DNA from: Earliella scabrosa
Taxonomy: Eukaryota; Basidiomycota; Agaricomycetes; Polyporales; Polyporaceae
Assembly: GCA_022605405.1 (NCBI GenBank)
Contig: JABYQQ010000027.1
Coordinates: 1-64,000, forward strand
Direction: 5' to 3'
Length of the DNA stretch: 64,000 nt
Position 1 is the stretch's first letter. Every line of letters starts with the position of its first letter. This document shows positions 23,146-33,705 of the stretch, piece after piece. The notes beneath the pieces were generated by a model that worked only from the letters and a program-made list of their open reading frames with translations, made no database searches and was not told the DNA's origin. The position numbers were made by a program, and so were the translations under genes.

Positions 23146-25684
23146 ATGTCCATCCACCCGCTTCTCCTGCCAGTCGGCTGCGCCATCGTCCTCGTCCTGC
23201 TCATCGCCCGAGCGGCGCGTCGTAGCAGCTTGAAGAAGCTGCGGGGGCCGCCCTCCGCCTCGATGCTCTTTGGTATGTCGTCACGCACCGTTCTGTTCCG
23301 CTGTCCGTCTGACAGAGTTTGCAGGGAACGAGTTCCAAATCTTTCACCAGAGAGAGACGGGCGCGCTTGACTTCCAGTGGATGCGTGAGTACGGCGCAAC
23401 CTGGCGTACAGCTGGGTACTTCGGGGTGAGTCTCTCGTCCTTGTCAACAGCCAGCCTTTTGACTGATCCTGACGCAACGCGACGACAGGCCGACCAGCTC
23501 ATGACCACCGACCCGAAGGTCCGTGGCTCTCTAGTCGAGCAAGCTCAACATTCAATCGAATCTCTGACGGTCCTGTCTCCTTCGCATCCAGGCCCTCCAA
23601 CACATCCTCCAGAAGTCCGGATATAACTACCCGAAGCGGACGGACATGAACCACATGACGTACCTGCTCCTCGGGCCTGGGATTCTGTGGAGCCATGGTC
23701 AGCATCGTGTACCCTAACGCTCGGATGTGATACGTAGGAGCTGACTGGTTATCAACCAAGGTCCGATGCACCAGCGGTACCGCAAGGTGATGAACCCCGC
23801 GTTCAGTCAGCAGCAGGTCCGCGACTTCGTCCCGACATTCCAACGTAATACGGGAAAGGTACGTCGCTCTAATTCTACCCTTCGTCTTCTCTGAGCTCAC
23901 GCGACCTGTCAACGTAAAAGCTGATGGAGAAGTGGCGGTCGATGATAGCGGAGAAGCCGGACGACCCCATCCTCGTGAACAGGTGGCTCATCCGCTCCGG
24001 CTTGGACATCATCGGCGAGAGTACGTCCGGTCTCATGCGCCCTGTTATGCCGGTAACTGACTGTCGCCCATCGCACCTGCAGCGGCGTTCGACTACAACT
24101 TCGGTGCGCTCGATGACCTCGAAAACCCGCTCGCCAAGGAGTTCGCCACGCTCAAGTGAGCTCCTTTGCTCCGATCCGCGTCACACCCCGCGTCTCATCT
24201 TCATGCACCCTACAGCACGGACTGCATGCTCTACCCGGACGCGGTGAACATGTTCTACCGTTCCCTCTGGCAGTACCTCCCGTCGAGCATCCTCAAGCTC
24301 ACGCGCTTCACCCCGTCTCGCGTGTACGCTCGCTGCCGCCGAATGAACGCCGCATTCGCCAAGATCGGCCAGCCGCTCTACTTCTCCAACGCCGGCGAGC
24401 CGCTGGCTTCGCGGGAAGGGAAGAAGGACCTCATGAGCGTTCTCGGTGCGTCTTTCCCTCCCAAACCTTCCCACCCTCCACTCCCCTCCGATGCCGTCTC
24501 CATTCCAATCCAACTCTATCACTGATCTCTCCCGTTCAGTGCGAGCGAACGCGTCCGAGAACGAGCGCACGCGCCTGACGACGCACGAAGTGCTGGCGCA
24601 GATGCACCACCTCACGTCGGCCGCGCAGGACACGACCTCGGGCACGCTCAGCTGGATGCTCTACGAGCTTGCGAAGCGGCCCGACTACCAGGCGCGCATG
24701 CGCGCTGAGATCCGCGCCGTCCGCGCTCGGGTCGCCGCGCGCGGTGACGCTGACTTCACCCCGGACGACCTCGACAGCATGAAGGTGGTGCTCGCCGCGA
24801 TCAAGGTGCGTTGCTCCAGCCCCGGGCCAGTGTATGCGTGAAGGGTGGTAGGCTGACGGTGAGAGGTACGATGCAGGAAACGCTCCGCTTCCACCCGATC
24901 GCGTACCATATGTGGCGCGTTGCCGCGAAGGACGACGTGATTCCGCTCTCGGACCCGGTCATTGGCGTCGACGGCACGACCATTCACGAGATTCCTATTC
25001 AGGCTGGCCAGGCTATCATCGTCTCTATCTGCGGTTACAACCGGTCAGTCTCTCTAAACGGACACAGTTGAATGTTGAATGTATTGCTGAAGAACGTCGC
25101 TAGGCTGCCGAGTGTTTGGGGCGAGGACGCCGACAAGTGGGACCCGGACCGGTTCGTGCGCCTCGATGCGGAGAAGCAGGTCAAGGTTGGGGTGTATGCG
25201 AACTTGTGAATCCGTTTCGCGTTTGCATCTTTATTTATCTAATGCTGATATTTAATTCGTCTTGGCAGGCTTTCGTTCTGTGAGTCAAGCCCCCTCTTTC
25301 ATCGTGCTAAGAGTGCTTACCCTACACACTATGTTTCAAGCTGCGGGTCTTCGCGCATGCATCGGGTACGCCGCTCTCTCCTTCTGAATCTCTATTGACC
25401 GTGACACTCATCGCTAACACCGTCCTGTAGGTGGCGGTTCGCGTGAGTCTCTTCTCTTCGAAGCTCTCGACTTCCCGAACCCGCGTTGACTCACCATCCC
25501 ACGCCGATGCAGCATGTACCAGCTCCAGGCGGTCACCGCGGCCCTCCTGGAGCACTTCGAGTTCGCGCTCCCGCTCGACAAGCCGCACATCCGCCGCGGC
25601 CCCGCTGGGGTCATCCTCCCGCTCATCGACGGCAAGGAGGAGCTCGGCTCTGCGATGCCTCTCCGCGTCTCGCTTGCCCACTAA
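23146..25684 (+). CDS. Cytochrome P450 monooxygenase, intact, 15 exons
   Basis: Haem-thiolate monooxygenase, probably ER-anchored and reduced by CPR; substrate unknown. Exons: 23146-23272, 23325-23425, 23489-23518, 23592-23697, 23761-23858, 23921-24020, 24083-24155, 24216-24445, 24540-24805, 24877-25043, 25104-25205, 25269-25279, 25341-25365, 25431-25442 and 25513-25684. They join in frame to 539 aa. Residues 6-25 form the N-terminal anchor, followed by the proline-rich hinge RGPP. The I-helix reads AAQDTTS (about 316-322), the K-helix ExxR is ETLR (378-381), and the PERF equivalent is DPDRF (446-450). The haem loop FSAGLRACIG has Cys477 as axial ligand, followed by WRFA. The loop is assembled from exons 12-15, two of them only 11 and 12 nt long. 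The family (CYP number) cannot be told by eye. No cluster genes adjoin it. Confidence 0.92.
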
Positions 25685-26549
25685 GCGTGCGCGCGTATCC
25701 GCGTCTCGAGAACGTGAACGGGATAGGACGCACCCCCGGCTCGAACCACGGGTTCTGGATACAAGGATAGACGGAAATGCGAGGAAGACGGTCGGTCGAT
25801 GACGGCACGACTACGTTGTAGAACGGACTGACGTCCGGTATGTAGAACAGACTGTACCCGTACCAAATGTCAGAATGTTGCCAAGGAACACGTTGCTAGC
25901 GATGTATCCGAACTCGGAGCACGCTGCGCGCGCCACAACGATTCTCCTGGAACATGCAAGTTGTTGTCCGCGGAACACGATAGCTGTGGACTACGGGGAG
26001 TGAGGCGGGAACAGAGACCATGGGCAGCGATGTGCAATATATGCAGTGGACGGGTTGAGATTGTTCCAAAGATGCACGGAGGAGGAAGGGGGTCGGTGAC
26101 GAAGACGTGAGTACGGAAGACTCAACTTGCGAGAACACGATGGCACAAACCAACTCAATGTTCTGATGGATCCATTCTTGATGCTCGCCATCACGTATAG
26201 TCCTCACGAAACAGCACCATCGAACGCAGCGATGGAATTGACATCCACTATGTAAGTGATACAAGCGGAAAGCGCATTTCGGTTTCCCCGCCGTGCAGGC
26301 AGGTACTCGTCCCGAGGACCACGAAGAGGTATGCGCCAGGACCCAAAGCGGTCCCTCCCTCGGGGAAGAATCACTCACCTGTCTCAGGAAGGGATCTCCC
26401 TGTGCCCTCTCGCGCGTCTTGTCGCGTCGAGTCTTCAAGACAGCGAATGGGCGCAAGAGCCTACACCCAGACTCCGCCTGGCCGGTCGTCCGTCGCTGAA
26501 GGTGCCGAGTCGCCCGGGTTGTGTCGACCGTCGAACATCGATCCGCAGC
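25685..26549. other. Convergent spacer between P450 and the next minus-strand gene
   Basis: The 3' ends of the flanking genes face each other here. Short ORFs occur on both strands (for example 25896-26456 minus) without recognisable domains. No gene is supported. Confidence 0.5.
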
Positions 26550-27750
26550 TCACTTCTCCGCGTTGCCGATGGAAGACAGGGTGTGCCGCTGGCGGTGGTG
26601 CCGGGGACCGGAGTCCTTGCGCTTCGACACCTTCTTTGGATGGTTCTGTGAGTCCGCACGACGTGAGTTGTCCGTCGCCTCGTCGACGAAGGAAGTGGAG
26701 TACTCACCTCGCCCTCTGTCTCGGCACTCACGCGCGTCCGCTTCCTCGATGACCGCTTCGGCTTCTTCACCTTCAGCTCTTTCAGCGCCTTCCTCTCTGC
26801 CCCCGAAGCCTCCGCGCGACGAGTCACCAACTCCCCGGAAACGTCGACGTTCTCCTTCATGCCGTTCGCTTCCTCCACTGCCGCCAAAAATTGCTCAACT
26901 TCGAGTGTGTCGCGTTCCTCTTGGCTCATCATCCGCTTCAGGATCTCGGCGCCGATGATGTTGGGTGTGGCGGGGGCAGCGTTGTTAATGTCATCGCATG
27001 TGGAAAGCGCCTCGTCGTCAACAAACACCGTAAACGTCCTAGCCTGGATGTCAGCCACCAAGGTCAATCAGATCACGATAGAAGCCTCACCTCGCAGCCG
27101 CCACGGTGTCGAAGGAAACGGACTCGTCGTAAATGAAGGCGGTGTCCGCCTCAGCCATCTCCGCGTCGAGGTCGATGTCCATGATGTTGTCCTCGAGGAG
27201 GCTGACGGTGTTGCTGATGCCGACGACCGCCGTCGCCTCCATCTCCTGGGCCATCTCCACGGCTAGGTCGATCTCGATGACGTTCTCCTCGAGGATGCTG
27301 ACGGCGTTCATGATACCAGCGCGGAGCGACTCGATGATGCTGGCGGGCTTCTCGACAGCCACGGGCGCCGTCTCCTCCTCCTCTTCAGTAACCTTCGAGT
27401 CACGAAGCGTGTAAGGCGCGAAGAAAGAGGGACAGCCGTCACGACTCACAATCATCTCCTCAACGAAGAGCTCCTCCTCGACCTCGTCGGCCCAACTCCG
27501 AGTCTCGCGGCGGGAAGCTGCAAGATCGTCCGCCCATGAGCACGCTGCTCACCATCCAAGGAAGGGGGATAGGCCACTCACCGACTCTCTTGCTCTCCCA
27601 CGCCTCATACTCGCTCCTGAGCTCGTCCATCGTCAACTTCCTCCACTCCCCGTCCTCGGTCCAGCCAAAGAACGGAGTGCCGAAGGGCGTCGCGAACGTC
27701 GACGTCGCAACCTCGTTGTCGCGGAAGCTGTCGCTCGTGGACCTAGACAT
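26550..27750 (-). CDS. Acidic protein of unknown function with an internal 32-residue duplication
   Basis: I do not recognise the family. Four exons: 27582-27750, 27091-27517, 26708-27038 and 26550-26645, all in frame, giving 340 aa from ATG 27750 (MSRSTSD). Exon 3 uses the acceptor GCTAG just before GACGTTTAC; the nearer CAG would break frame. The middle is strongly acidic (TEEEEET at about 105). Two tandem copies of a 32-residue unit follow, starting NAVSILEENVIEIDL and NTVSLLEDNIMDIDL. A charged helix (QEERDTLEVEQFL) and a basic patch KKPKRSSRKR near the end look like a nuclear localisation signal. Nuclear location is inference. The hydrophobic-acidic words VIEIDL and IMDIDL resemble SUMO-interacting motifs, but that is only a resemblance. 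Confidence 0.7.
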
Positions 27751-28516
27751 AGTGAGTATTTACGGGATGTTATACGTATCTGTGCTTTGTGTAGCAATGT
27801 AGGTCTGCGTCTAGCAGATCGTGGATAAGCAGGCAAGGTAGGTGAGGAGACAAGCCTTCGAGGCGCGAGGGTTTTATCTGCGAGGCTGACATCCGCGTTG
27901 CCCACGTTTGTCGGGCGGGAGATCGCGTCGCTGGCAGCTTCATCTGCCTCCGCCCTCGGATGCCGAGTCGCAATCCGGCTCCCAAGGAGGATCGAGGTCG
28001 AGAGTGGGCTGTACGAACGCTGAAGAGTGTCGGATGACCTGGACTTGAGCCGATCCGAAACCCCTGCTCCTGAGTTGCGAAGTCGGAGGCGACAGACACA
28101 GATTCGGATGTGGCCACGTCGCGCATTCCCGCTCGAGCGTGAAACAGGGGTTGTACATTGAGCGGGAGCGGATGATACTGAGGATGTCGACCTGCGAAGA
28201 CGAGGACGAGGACGAGGCTCCTGACCGCTGGGCCGGTGTGACCGACGCGCTCGTCACATATTCTCACGTGCCTGTAACGCGTCGCGTCGCGCACAACAGC
28301 ACGAACCGGCAAGCATGTCCTCTAGCTCCAGGCGGGACTGGGGAAAGTGCAATACCTATCAGCGACGGCGGCCGCCCTATTGGCACGGAGGTGCGAGAGC
28401 AGTGGGCGATGGATGCATTATATAAGTCGTATCATACAACAAGAACTTGGAAACCGTACTAGTATCAGTCGAAACATGAAGGTCGAGAGGGAATGGGAAC
28501 GGGATGTCGAACGAGT
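27751..28516. other. Intergenic region
   Basis: Overlapping minus-strand open frames at 27770-28312 start with non-ATG codons and show no domain. A serine-rich alternative frame (27940-28257) also lacks support. A TATATAA-like word occurs on + near 28418, without a gene behind it. Confidence 0.4.
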
Positions 28517-29120
28517 TCAATCAAATATCAAGACCACCTTGTAGGTCGGGACGTTCCCTGCATCTCCAGTCCTCCTAAGCTCCATGAGCCGCAGCAACCG
28601 TCCATTCGAGTCGAAAGCCCGTCGAGCCTGGCGGTATCGCCTGTCGACGTCCGCCACCTCCTGGTCGTCAGCGGCCGCTTCATCATGCTGCCACTCTTGC
28701 ATTCTGCGCTGTGAACGAAAACAGTCAAAAACCCGCCGCGGTGCAAGCCAGCAACACGGCCCATACCGCGATGACGTCTCGAACGAACAGCGCGATGTCG
28801 CTCGCGAGCCGCGCCTTGGTGATCCCGATGCCTATGGGTCTGGCGGAGATCGTCTTAACGGATCTCCGCGAGTCAAACTATGAGAAGGTCGCATGTCAGT
28901 CGAGAGAGCGCTGCTGCGAGAAGCGGTGTGGTGCGCGTACGTAGACGCATAGCCGGATGGACTCCCAAGCTGGCGGGAAGGGCCGACAGTACGGGTCCGA
29001 CACTAGGGCATGAGGAAAATATTGCCGGCGGACGAGGTCTCTGATGGAGGGAGGCGCATGCGTCGGCGGCGCGTTATCAGAGGGCCGGATAAAAGAGATA
29101 GACTGGGGGATGGCCGCCAT
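28517..29120 (-). CDS. Hypothetical small protein, tentative three-exon model
   Basis: I do not recognise this protein. A model with exons 28941-29120, 28767-28877 and 28517-28708 uses GTACGC...CATAG and GTATGG...CACAG introns, keeps phase 0 throughout and gives 160 aa from the ATG at 29120 (MAAIPQSISF). The N-terminal third is proline-rich; the middle has the semi-hydrophobic stretch LASDIALFVRDVIA; the C-terminal third is charged and probably helical (QEVADVDRRYRQARRAF). An upstream exon is possible, because further open sequence lies at 29150-29330. It could also be a fragment of a larger gene. Confidence 0.35.
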
Positions 29121-30429
29121 GATAGGTGCAGGAGGTACAGTGGGTAGAGTTGGCAGGAGGGGTGGCGCGTTTGAGGAGGACGAGCGAGTTGAAGAGCCTC
29201 ATCTTGCAGCGCACTGCTGCTTAAATACTTCCAAAGTGTAAAAGCTGGATGCAAGAGTGTCATAGCGGGGCAGCGAGACTGCAGCGAGCATGAGGCCGAC
29301 GCTCGAGGAGTGACCAGGCGGGGCACACCGAGTCAGGCGCAGAGATCAATGCGAACACTGTCAATGCGAGGGTAGACGCGCACTCTCATCAAAGCGACGC
29401 GCCATCCGAGCTCTCCGCAGCCAAGAGAGAGGGGCGTAGACAAGAGATAACTCACCCACACAAGAGTACAGGGTCGTAGAAGAGCGTACACGACATGAAC
29501 GACGTCGAAGTCCTCTCCACGACGAGGGTCTCATCGTCTACACCCGTACACCTCTGCATAGTTGATGCCATTATCAGAGGAGCGATAGTGAAGCAACGGA
29601 CCGCAACGACGTACTCCGCGAGCGGGTACCGTCGTCCACTCGTGACGTCGAGAGGCTCGGCGCCCTTGTGCAGCCCCCTCGGGCTTTGTGATCCTCGGCC
29701 TTGACACGACCACCGCACAACACGCGCGACCACCTCTTCTATCGCGCCAGCTCTCTCAGAAGCGCGGGGGACAATGAGGACGGCCGGCCGGGCAGGGGAG
29801 AGCGGCCCCCCGGACACTCAGATAGGTAGCCTGCGAACACGGGTCAACATCATATCTATCGCTACCGAGAGACATAGCGGCTCACCCTTTGTTCTCCATA
29901 AGTCTGTCGTGGGATCGAGAGAGGCCATGCGGACTGTCCGGCCGAGATCCAGGACATATCCTGCCGAGGTGACCGGGCAGGGGTCGCAGGCCGGGACACC
30001 AACCGGTCCGCAGGGGAGCAAATCTCCTATAAACGGTACATGGGAGTCAAAGAGAGCCAGATATACCTGTCTACGGACCGTCACGCGACGGCGCAGACCG
30101 TTGTCGGGCTGGTGTCCGAGAGGGAGAAAGGTCAACGTTGTTGCCGAATTCGAACTCAGCATAAGTAACGTTTGTTTGTACCTGTTAGGATCGCATCTGG
30201 TTATGGTTATCGAGAGCACCGGGCAAGGCGACTGGAAGTTGACACTAGTACTGTCTCGCCCACCGTCTCGTCGCGATCCCGTGGAAGGAAGAGAAAATAA
30301 TACGAACCTGATCAGCAGACTCCAAGGAGGGTGATATAGTGCTCAGTCGGAAAATGCACTGCGCGAGACTTTTCGTGTTAGTACATGATGAGTAGTAGAG
30401 GGTGCTACATAGTATGTTATGAGTGTACG
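29121..30429. other. Intergenic region with a dispersed repeat
   Basis: No gene is supported in these 1.3 kb. Open frames on both strands (29452-29817 minus, 29774-30334 plus, 29818-30219 minus) lack domains and overlap one another. The region contains a 40-bp element shared in inverted orientation with 40084-40119. Confidence 0.45.
30153..30192 (+). repeat. 40-bp dispersed repeat, copy 1
   Basis: AACTCAGCATAA followed by a GTTTGTTTGTAC core and TGTTAGGATC. The reverse complement of 40084-40119 shares all but about one base, apart from a 4-nt length difference in the middle. Origin unknown; it could be the end of a mobile element. Confidence 0.7.
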
Positions 30430-31280
30430 TTATGAGTCGAGGACATAAAAAATCGCATGATTCGGTGACGGAGTGGACTGAGTGAGCACTACTATATCGA
30501 AGGCACCGAGGGGCGACTCGGACTGGTGGGACAAGTTGCAACTTGAACGGAGTGAACGTGAGGCATGACCTCTGCCAGGGGCACCAAGCATGACCGATAC
30601 GGAGAAGAGAGCGTCGAACTTCTTCGCACCCTCGAACCAGGGGTCGCGCAGAAGCTCCTCGGCCGTCGTCCTATCTGCGGGATCCAGGCGCAAGCACCGC
30701 CCGACAACACTCGCGACAGCAGCGACCTCGTCGAGCGGCCCAAAATAGGCGTCGGTGAGCAGCTGCATCTGGTAGAGCATGTTCTCGACCTCTGTCAGTC
30801 CGAACTTGCTGTTATTCTGATACCCGAAGAGCGGCTGGGACGTCGTGAGCTCGAACACCTGCGGGGTTCGTGTTTAGCACAGAGCACGGAGAGCGAGAGG
30901 AGAGGGCTTACGAGACATCCGAAGGACCAGATTTCGGCCGGTTTGTCCCATGGAGCGCCGAGGTATACCTCTGGTGATCGGAGAGCGGCAGCGGCGATGG
31001 TGTGGTTCGAATGCAAGCGGGAAGGCTGGGCTGGCATTCGACATCCCACCATCAGTCCTCGCTCGAAGCTCGAGGCGCAAGACAAAATGCCCACTGCGGC
31101 CAAAGTCACCGAAAATGTAATTCACCCGGAGAGCGTCGTCTTCGGACAGCATAGGCAGCGGCTGCGACTCGGCCGCCTGCACGAACCCGTCGTGTGAGTC
31201 CTCTTGGGGGTGACGTCGTGGAGGGTCGCGCTTGATGTGTTCCTCGATGTCGGCGCCTGCGAGCGGCGTCTCAAAGAACG
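30430..31280 (-). pseudogene. Protein kinase pseudogene, C-lobe only (SRPK-like)
   Basis: Reading down the minus strand: ADIEEHIKRDPPRRHPQE, then FGDFG (magnesium-binding DFG) to a donor at 31095. An acceptor at 31030 opens QPSRLHSNHT and LRSPEVYLGAPWDKPAE (activation-segment end and the P+1/APE region), then IWSFGCL to a donor at 30912. An acceptor at 30858 opens VFELTTSQPLFGY, ending in RLDPADRTTAEELLRDPWF. Intron sites and frames are intact in this half. The whole N-lobe (glycine loop, VAIK lysine, alpha-C Glu) and the HRD/KPDN catalytic loop are missing: the frame upstream of FFETPLAG is unrelated. The insert-bearing layout resembles fungal SRPK-type kinases; the subfamily is uncertain. 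A protein made from it could not phosphorylate. Confidence 0.75.
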
Positions 31281-31744
31281 GACGACTTGAGAGACAGTCT
31301 AGCAAGGGTACATGAAATGGGCGGACGAGAGAGGGTACGCGTTCGACTCCGCTGAGGTCGTGCACAATCTGCGGCCAGCCTGAGCGCCGTGCATCATGTT
31401 GAGCGTCCGGGCTGCGGCCTGCCTGTGTACACCGGTCGCTACACAATAACCGTTCAGATAAGTCAACAGCAGTCCTTAAAAGGCCCCAGCAGTCGAACAG
31501 GACCAAATCTGAAGCGAGAGCTGAGAGACATGAGCACAACTTGCGAGTCCTGCAAGAGCCGGGCCGGGCTGCGAGCAGTCGTTGTTTGTGGTTATTAGGA
31601 TCGAAAGCCCCCGCCTTCCGGATTTGGGGTGGGTCGCGCGATGACTGCTTACATAATGGATGGGGATGAAGGGAGGATGTGGGCGCCTGCGTGGCTGTTT
31701 CTCATCCGCAAGTCAGACCGTCTGTCCTTTCTCGTGCACGACAC
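31281..31744. other. Intergenic region upstream of the next plus-strand gene
   Basis: The minus frame of the kinase relic stays open to 31539, but the sequence has no kinase similarity. The last 120 bases must hold the promoter of the gene at 31745; no clear motif is seen. Confidence 0.4.
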
Positions 31745-32954
31745 ATGGAGTCTCTCAACCTCAACAACCTCGCCACCTCCCTCCAGGCCTCCTCCAGCTA
31801 CGCAAACGCAGAGAAGGAGCTCACAAACAACTTCAGAGGTCAGTCGCACTCTCAATTCCCGATCAGCCCGGTCGTCCTCGCACCCTCCTCCCCGACGGGC
31901 TCAGCGAGCTCGGGGAGGGGCTCGGAGATGGGTAGATGGTGGAGGATAGGCGATATGCTCGCTGCAAGGTCCTCCTCCCGACGGCAGAGTGGTCGTCCAC
32001 CGCCCTCGGAAGTCGACCATACCAGCGCCAACCGGTGTCTCTACCGAGCATATACTGACGCAGTCTTCCGCAGCTGCCGCTCTCAGCCTCACCACGCTCT
32101 ACCGGTCGTCCAAGACCGCGTCCAAGCGTGCATACAATGCCGGCTACTCCGCGGCCTGCCACGACCTCCTGAACATGATCCAGCAGGGCGTCTCGACCGA
32201 CTCGGACCCCAGTCGCGAGGTCACCATCGGCAGGATCATGGACTACATCGAGGCCAGACTCGAGGCAATCAAGGCTCGGGAGGAAGAGGAGGACGAGGAG
32301 GAGGAACGCGCATCCAAGGCCGTCGCCGGTCCTAGCGCCCCCAAGCCCAAGCCCTCCAGCCCGACGGTTCCATCCAGCTCTCCTACCAGGCGTGACCAGG
32401 TTCGTACCTCCTCAGTCCCTGTCGTCCCCCGCTCCTACAGTCCGTCTGACCCCATCTCCGCATCCCAGCCCGTGACCGCGCCGCCCACTCCATATACCCC
32501 TTCGCTAGATAGCGGGCGGCCGTACGTCGCTCCCGCCCTCGCCTCGCCCACGCCTTCCGTTCTTCCGCTCCGCCCAGCTTCCGCGCAACCCGTCCCAGCG
32601 TTCTCGCGCGTGCCCAAGTCACGGCTCTCCATCAACCCCAAGGATCTCTCCTCCATCCCTCTCCCACCAGCCCCCGTCGCCTTCACGTTCGACTCGCCAG
32701 TGGTCACAGACGTCACGATCCCACCTCCGTCCGAGGGGTCACCCGTCAGCATGCCGATGAAGCGGCGACGCGACGCCGATGGGTCGACGCCCGCCGCTGA
32801 TGCCACTGCCACGACCGGCGGCGCAGGGACGAGTCGCCGCCGCACGCGCTCGTGGCGGGGAGACAACGTACAGCAGCAGCAGGTCGCCGCGCCGGGAGAC
32901 GCGATGGAGGTCGAGGAGGAGGGTCCGCAGCGGAAGCGTGTGGCGCGGAGGTGA
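31745..32954 (+). CDS. Probable DUF4588 / HAPSTR1-like nuclear protein
   Basis: Two exons, 31745-31838 and 32074-32954, join as FR-AAALSL across a GTCAGT...CGCAG intron of 235 nt and encode 324 aa. The start is the ATG at 31745 (MESLNLNNLA). The conserved part is N-terminal: about residues 18-80, with TTLYRSSKTASKRAYNAGY then DLLNMIQ and TIGRIMDYIEARLEAI. This resembles the fungal members of DUF4588, related to human C16orf72/HAPSTR1, a nuclear stress-response regulator; the assignment is from memory and moderate. An acidic run (EEEEDEEEE) follows, then about 200 residues of Ser/Pro-rich low complexity, then basic MKRRRDAD and QRKRVARR, likely nuclear localisation signals. The intron is long for this locus, so a small extra exon cannot be excluded. 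Confidence 0.8.
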
Positions 32955-33278
32955 AGAGGTGAGTCCTGGAGGTGAAGCCGGGGTGGTGGACGATGGGCTG
33001 CATGTGGTGGTGGACGACAACTATGCGACTATACGATGCCGAGTATGCGCTCTTTAAGTGAAACCCCCACTTCCCCCGTCCGACCTCCCCTTAACATTAC
33101 GAATAATCCTTACGAGTAGTACAGCATCCATCCACAGCGCTTGCACTTTCCACGGGGCACATGATTGTATCGTATAGCCGTATGTTTTCGCGTAACGTTA
33201 TGTTCGGCCATGCCAGCAATTGTATAACATGTTCAATGCATCAGGCTCTCTGTTATCGCAGCCTGCAGCGCAGCTCCC
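32955..33278. other. Short intergenic region
   Basis: Contains the 3' flank of the preceding gene and the putative 5' flank of the ORF interrupted by the LINE. No other signal is evident. Confidence 0.4.
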
Positions 33279-33506
33279 ATGCCTGCGTCCTTCGCGGCCT
33301 CCCTCGACGAGTACATACCGCCTCAGGTCATGTTCTGGTCTCGCGACCCGGAGCTACGTCTCGAGAATGTAAGTACGTCGAATTTAGAGCAGTAGAGCTC
33401 GAGTTGATCTTGGCACGTGTCTGTCCTCTCACCGATCTCTCCACGTAGGTTGCGGGCGTCGCCTGGTCGTCACTACAGTACGTAGACAGATCTCTAGAGG
33501 GTGGGA

Positions 33507-33509
<3 letters not shown>
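33279..33509 (+). pseudogene. 5' part of a small spliced ORF interrupted by the LINE
   Basis: From ATG 33279 (MPASFAASLDEYIPPQ) an open exon runs to a GTAAGT donor at 33369. An acceptor at 33448/33449 opens VAGVAWSSLQYVDRSLEGG, which runs straight into the LINE poly(T). The frame resumes exactly after the second target-site copy (40017) and stops at 40048. The original product would be about 60 aa, or the C-terminal end of something longer; I do not recognise it. The reading is supported by the precise frame continuity across the duplication. Confidence 0.5.
33495..33509. repeat. Target-site duplication, left copy
   Basis: TAGAGGGTGGGACTC, identical to 40002-40016, abuts the T-run that is the 3' end of the minus-strand LINE. 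Confidence 0.95.

Positions 33510-33544
<35 letters not shown>
33510..33544 (-). repeat. Poly(A) tail of the LINE (35 T on plus strand)
   Basis: An uninterrupted run of 35 T lies between the left target-site copy and the 3' UTR. Its purity suggests little time for decay since insertion. Confidence 0.95.
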
Positions 33545-33547
<3 letters not shown>

Positions 33548-33705
33548 CACAGTAAGTATCCCTGCTTCGAATACATGACGGTCTGTACTCCTACGGGACC
33601 CGCGGCGTAAGCCAGAGCGGGCGTAACTACACAAGAACAACTACGATGTCACGAAAATGTGCGAGTCGCAGGACAGCAGGTGGAAAGGGGGTTGACGCAG
33701 AGCGT

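Noticed and set aside
27770..28312. Minus-strand open frame of 180 codons
   Set aside because: It has a non-ATG start, overlaps a second open frame and carries no recognised motif.
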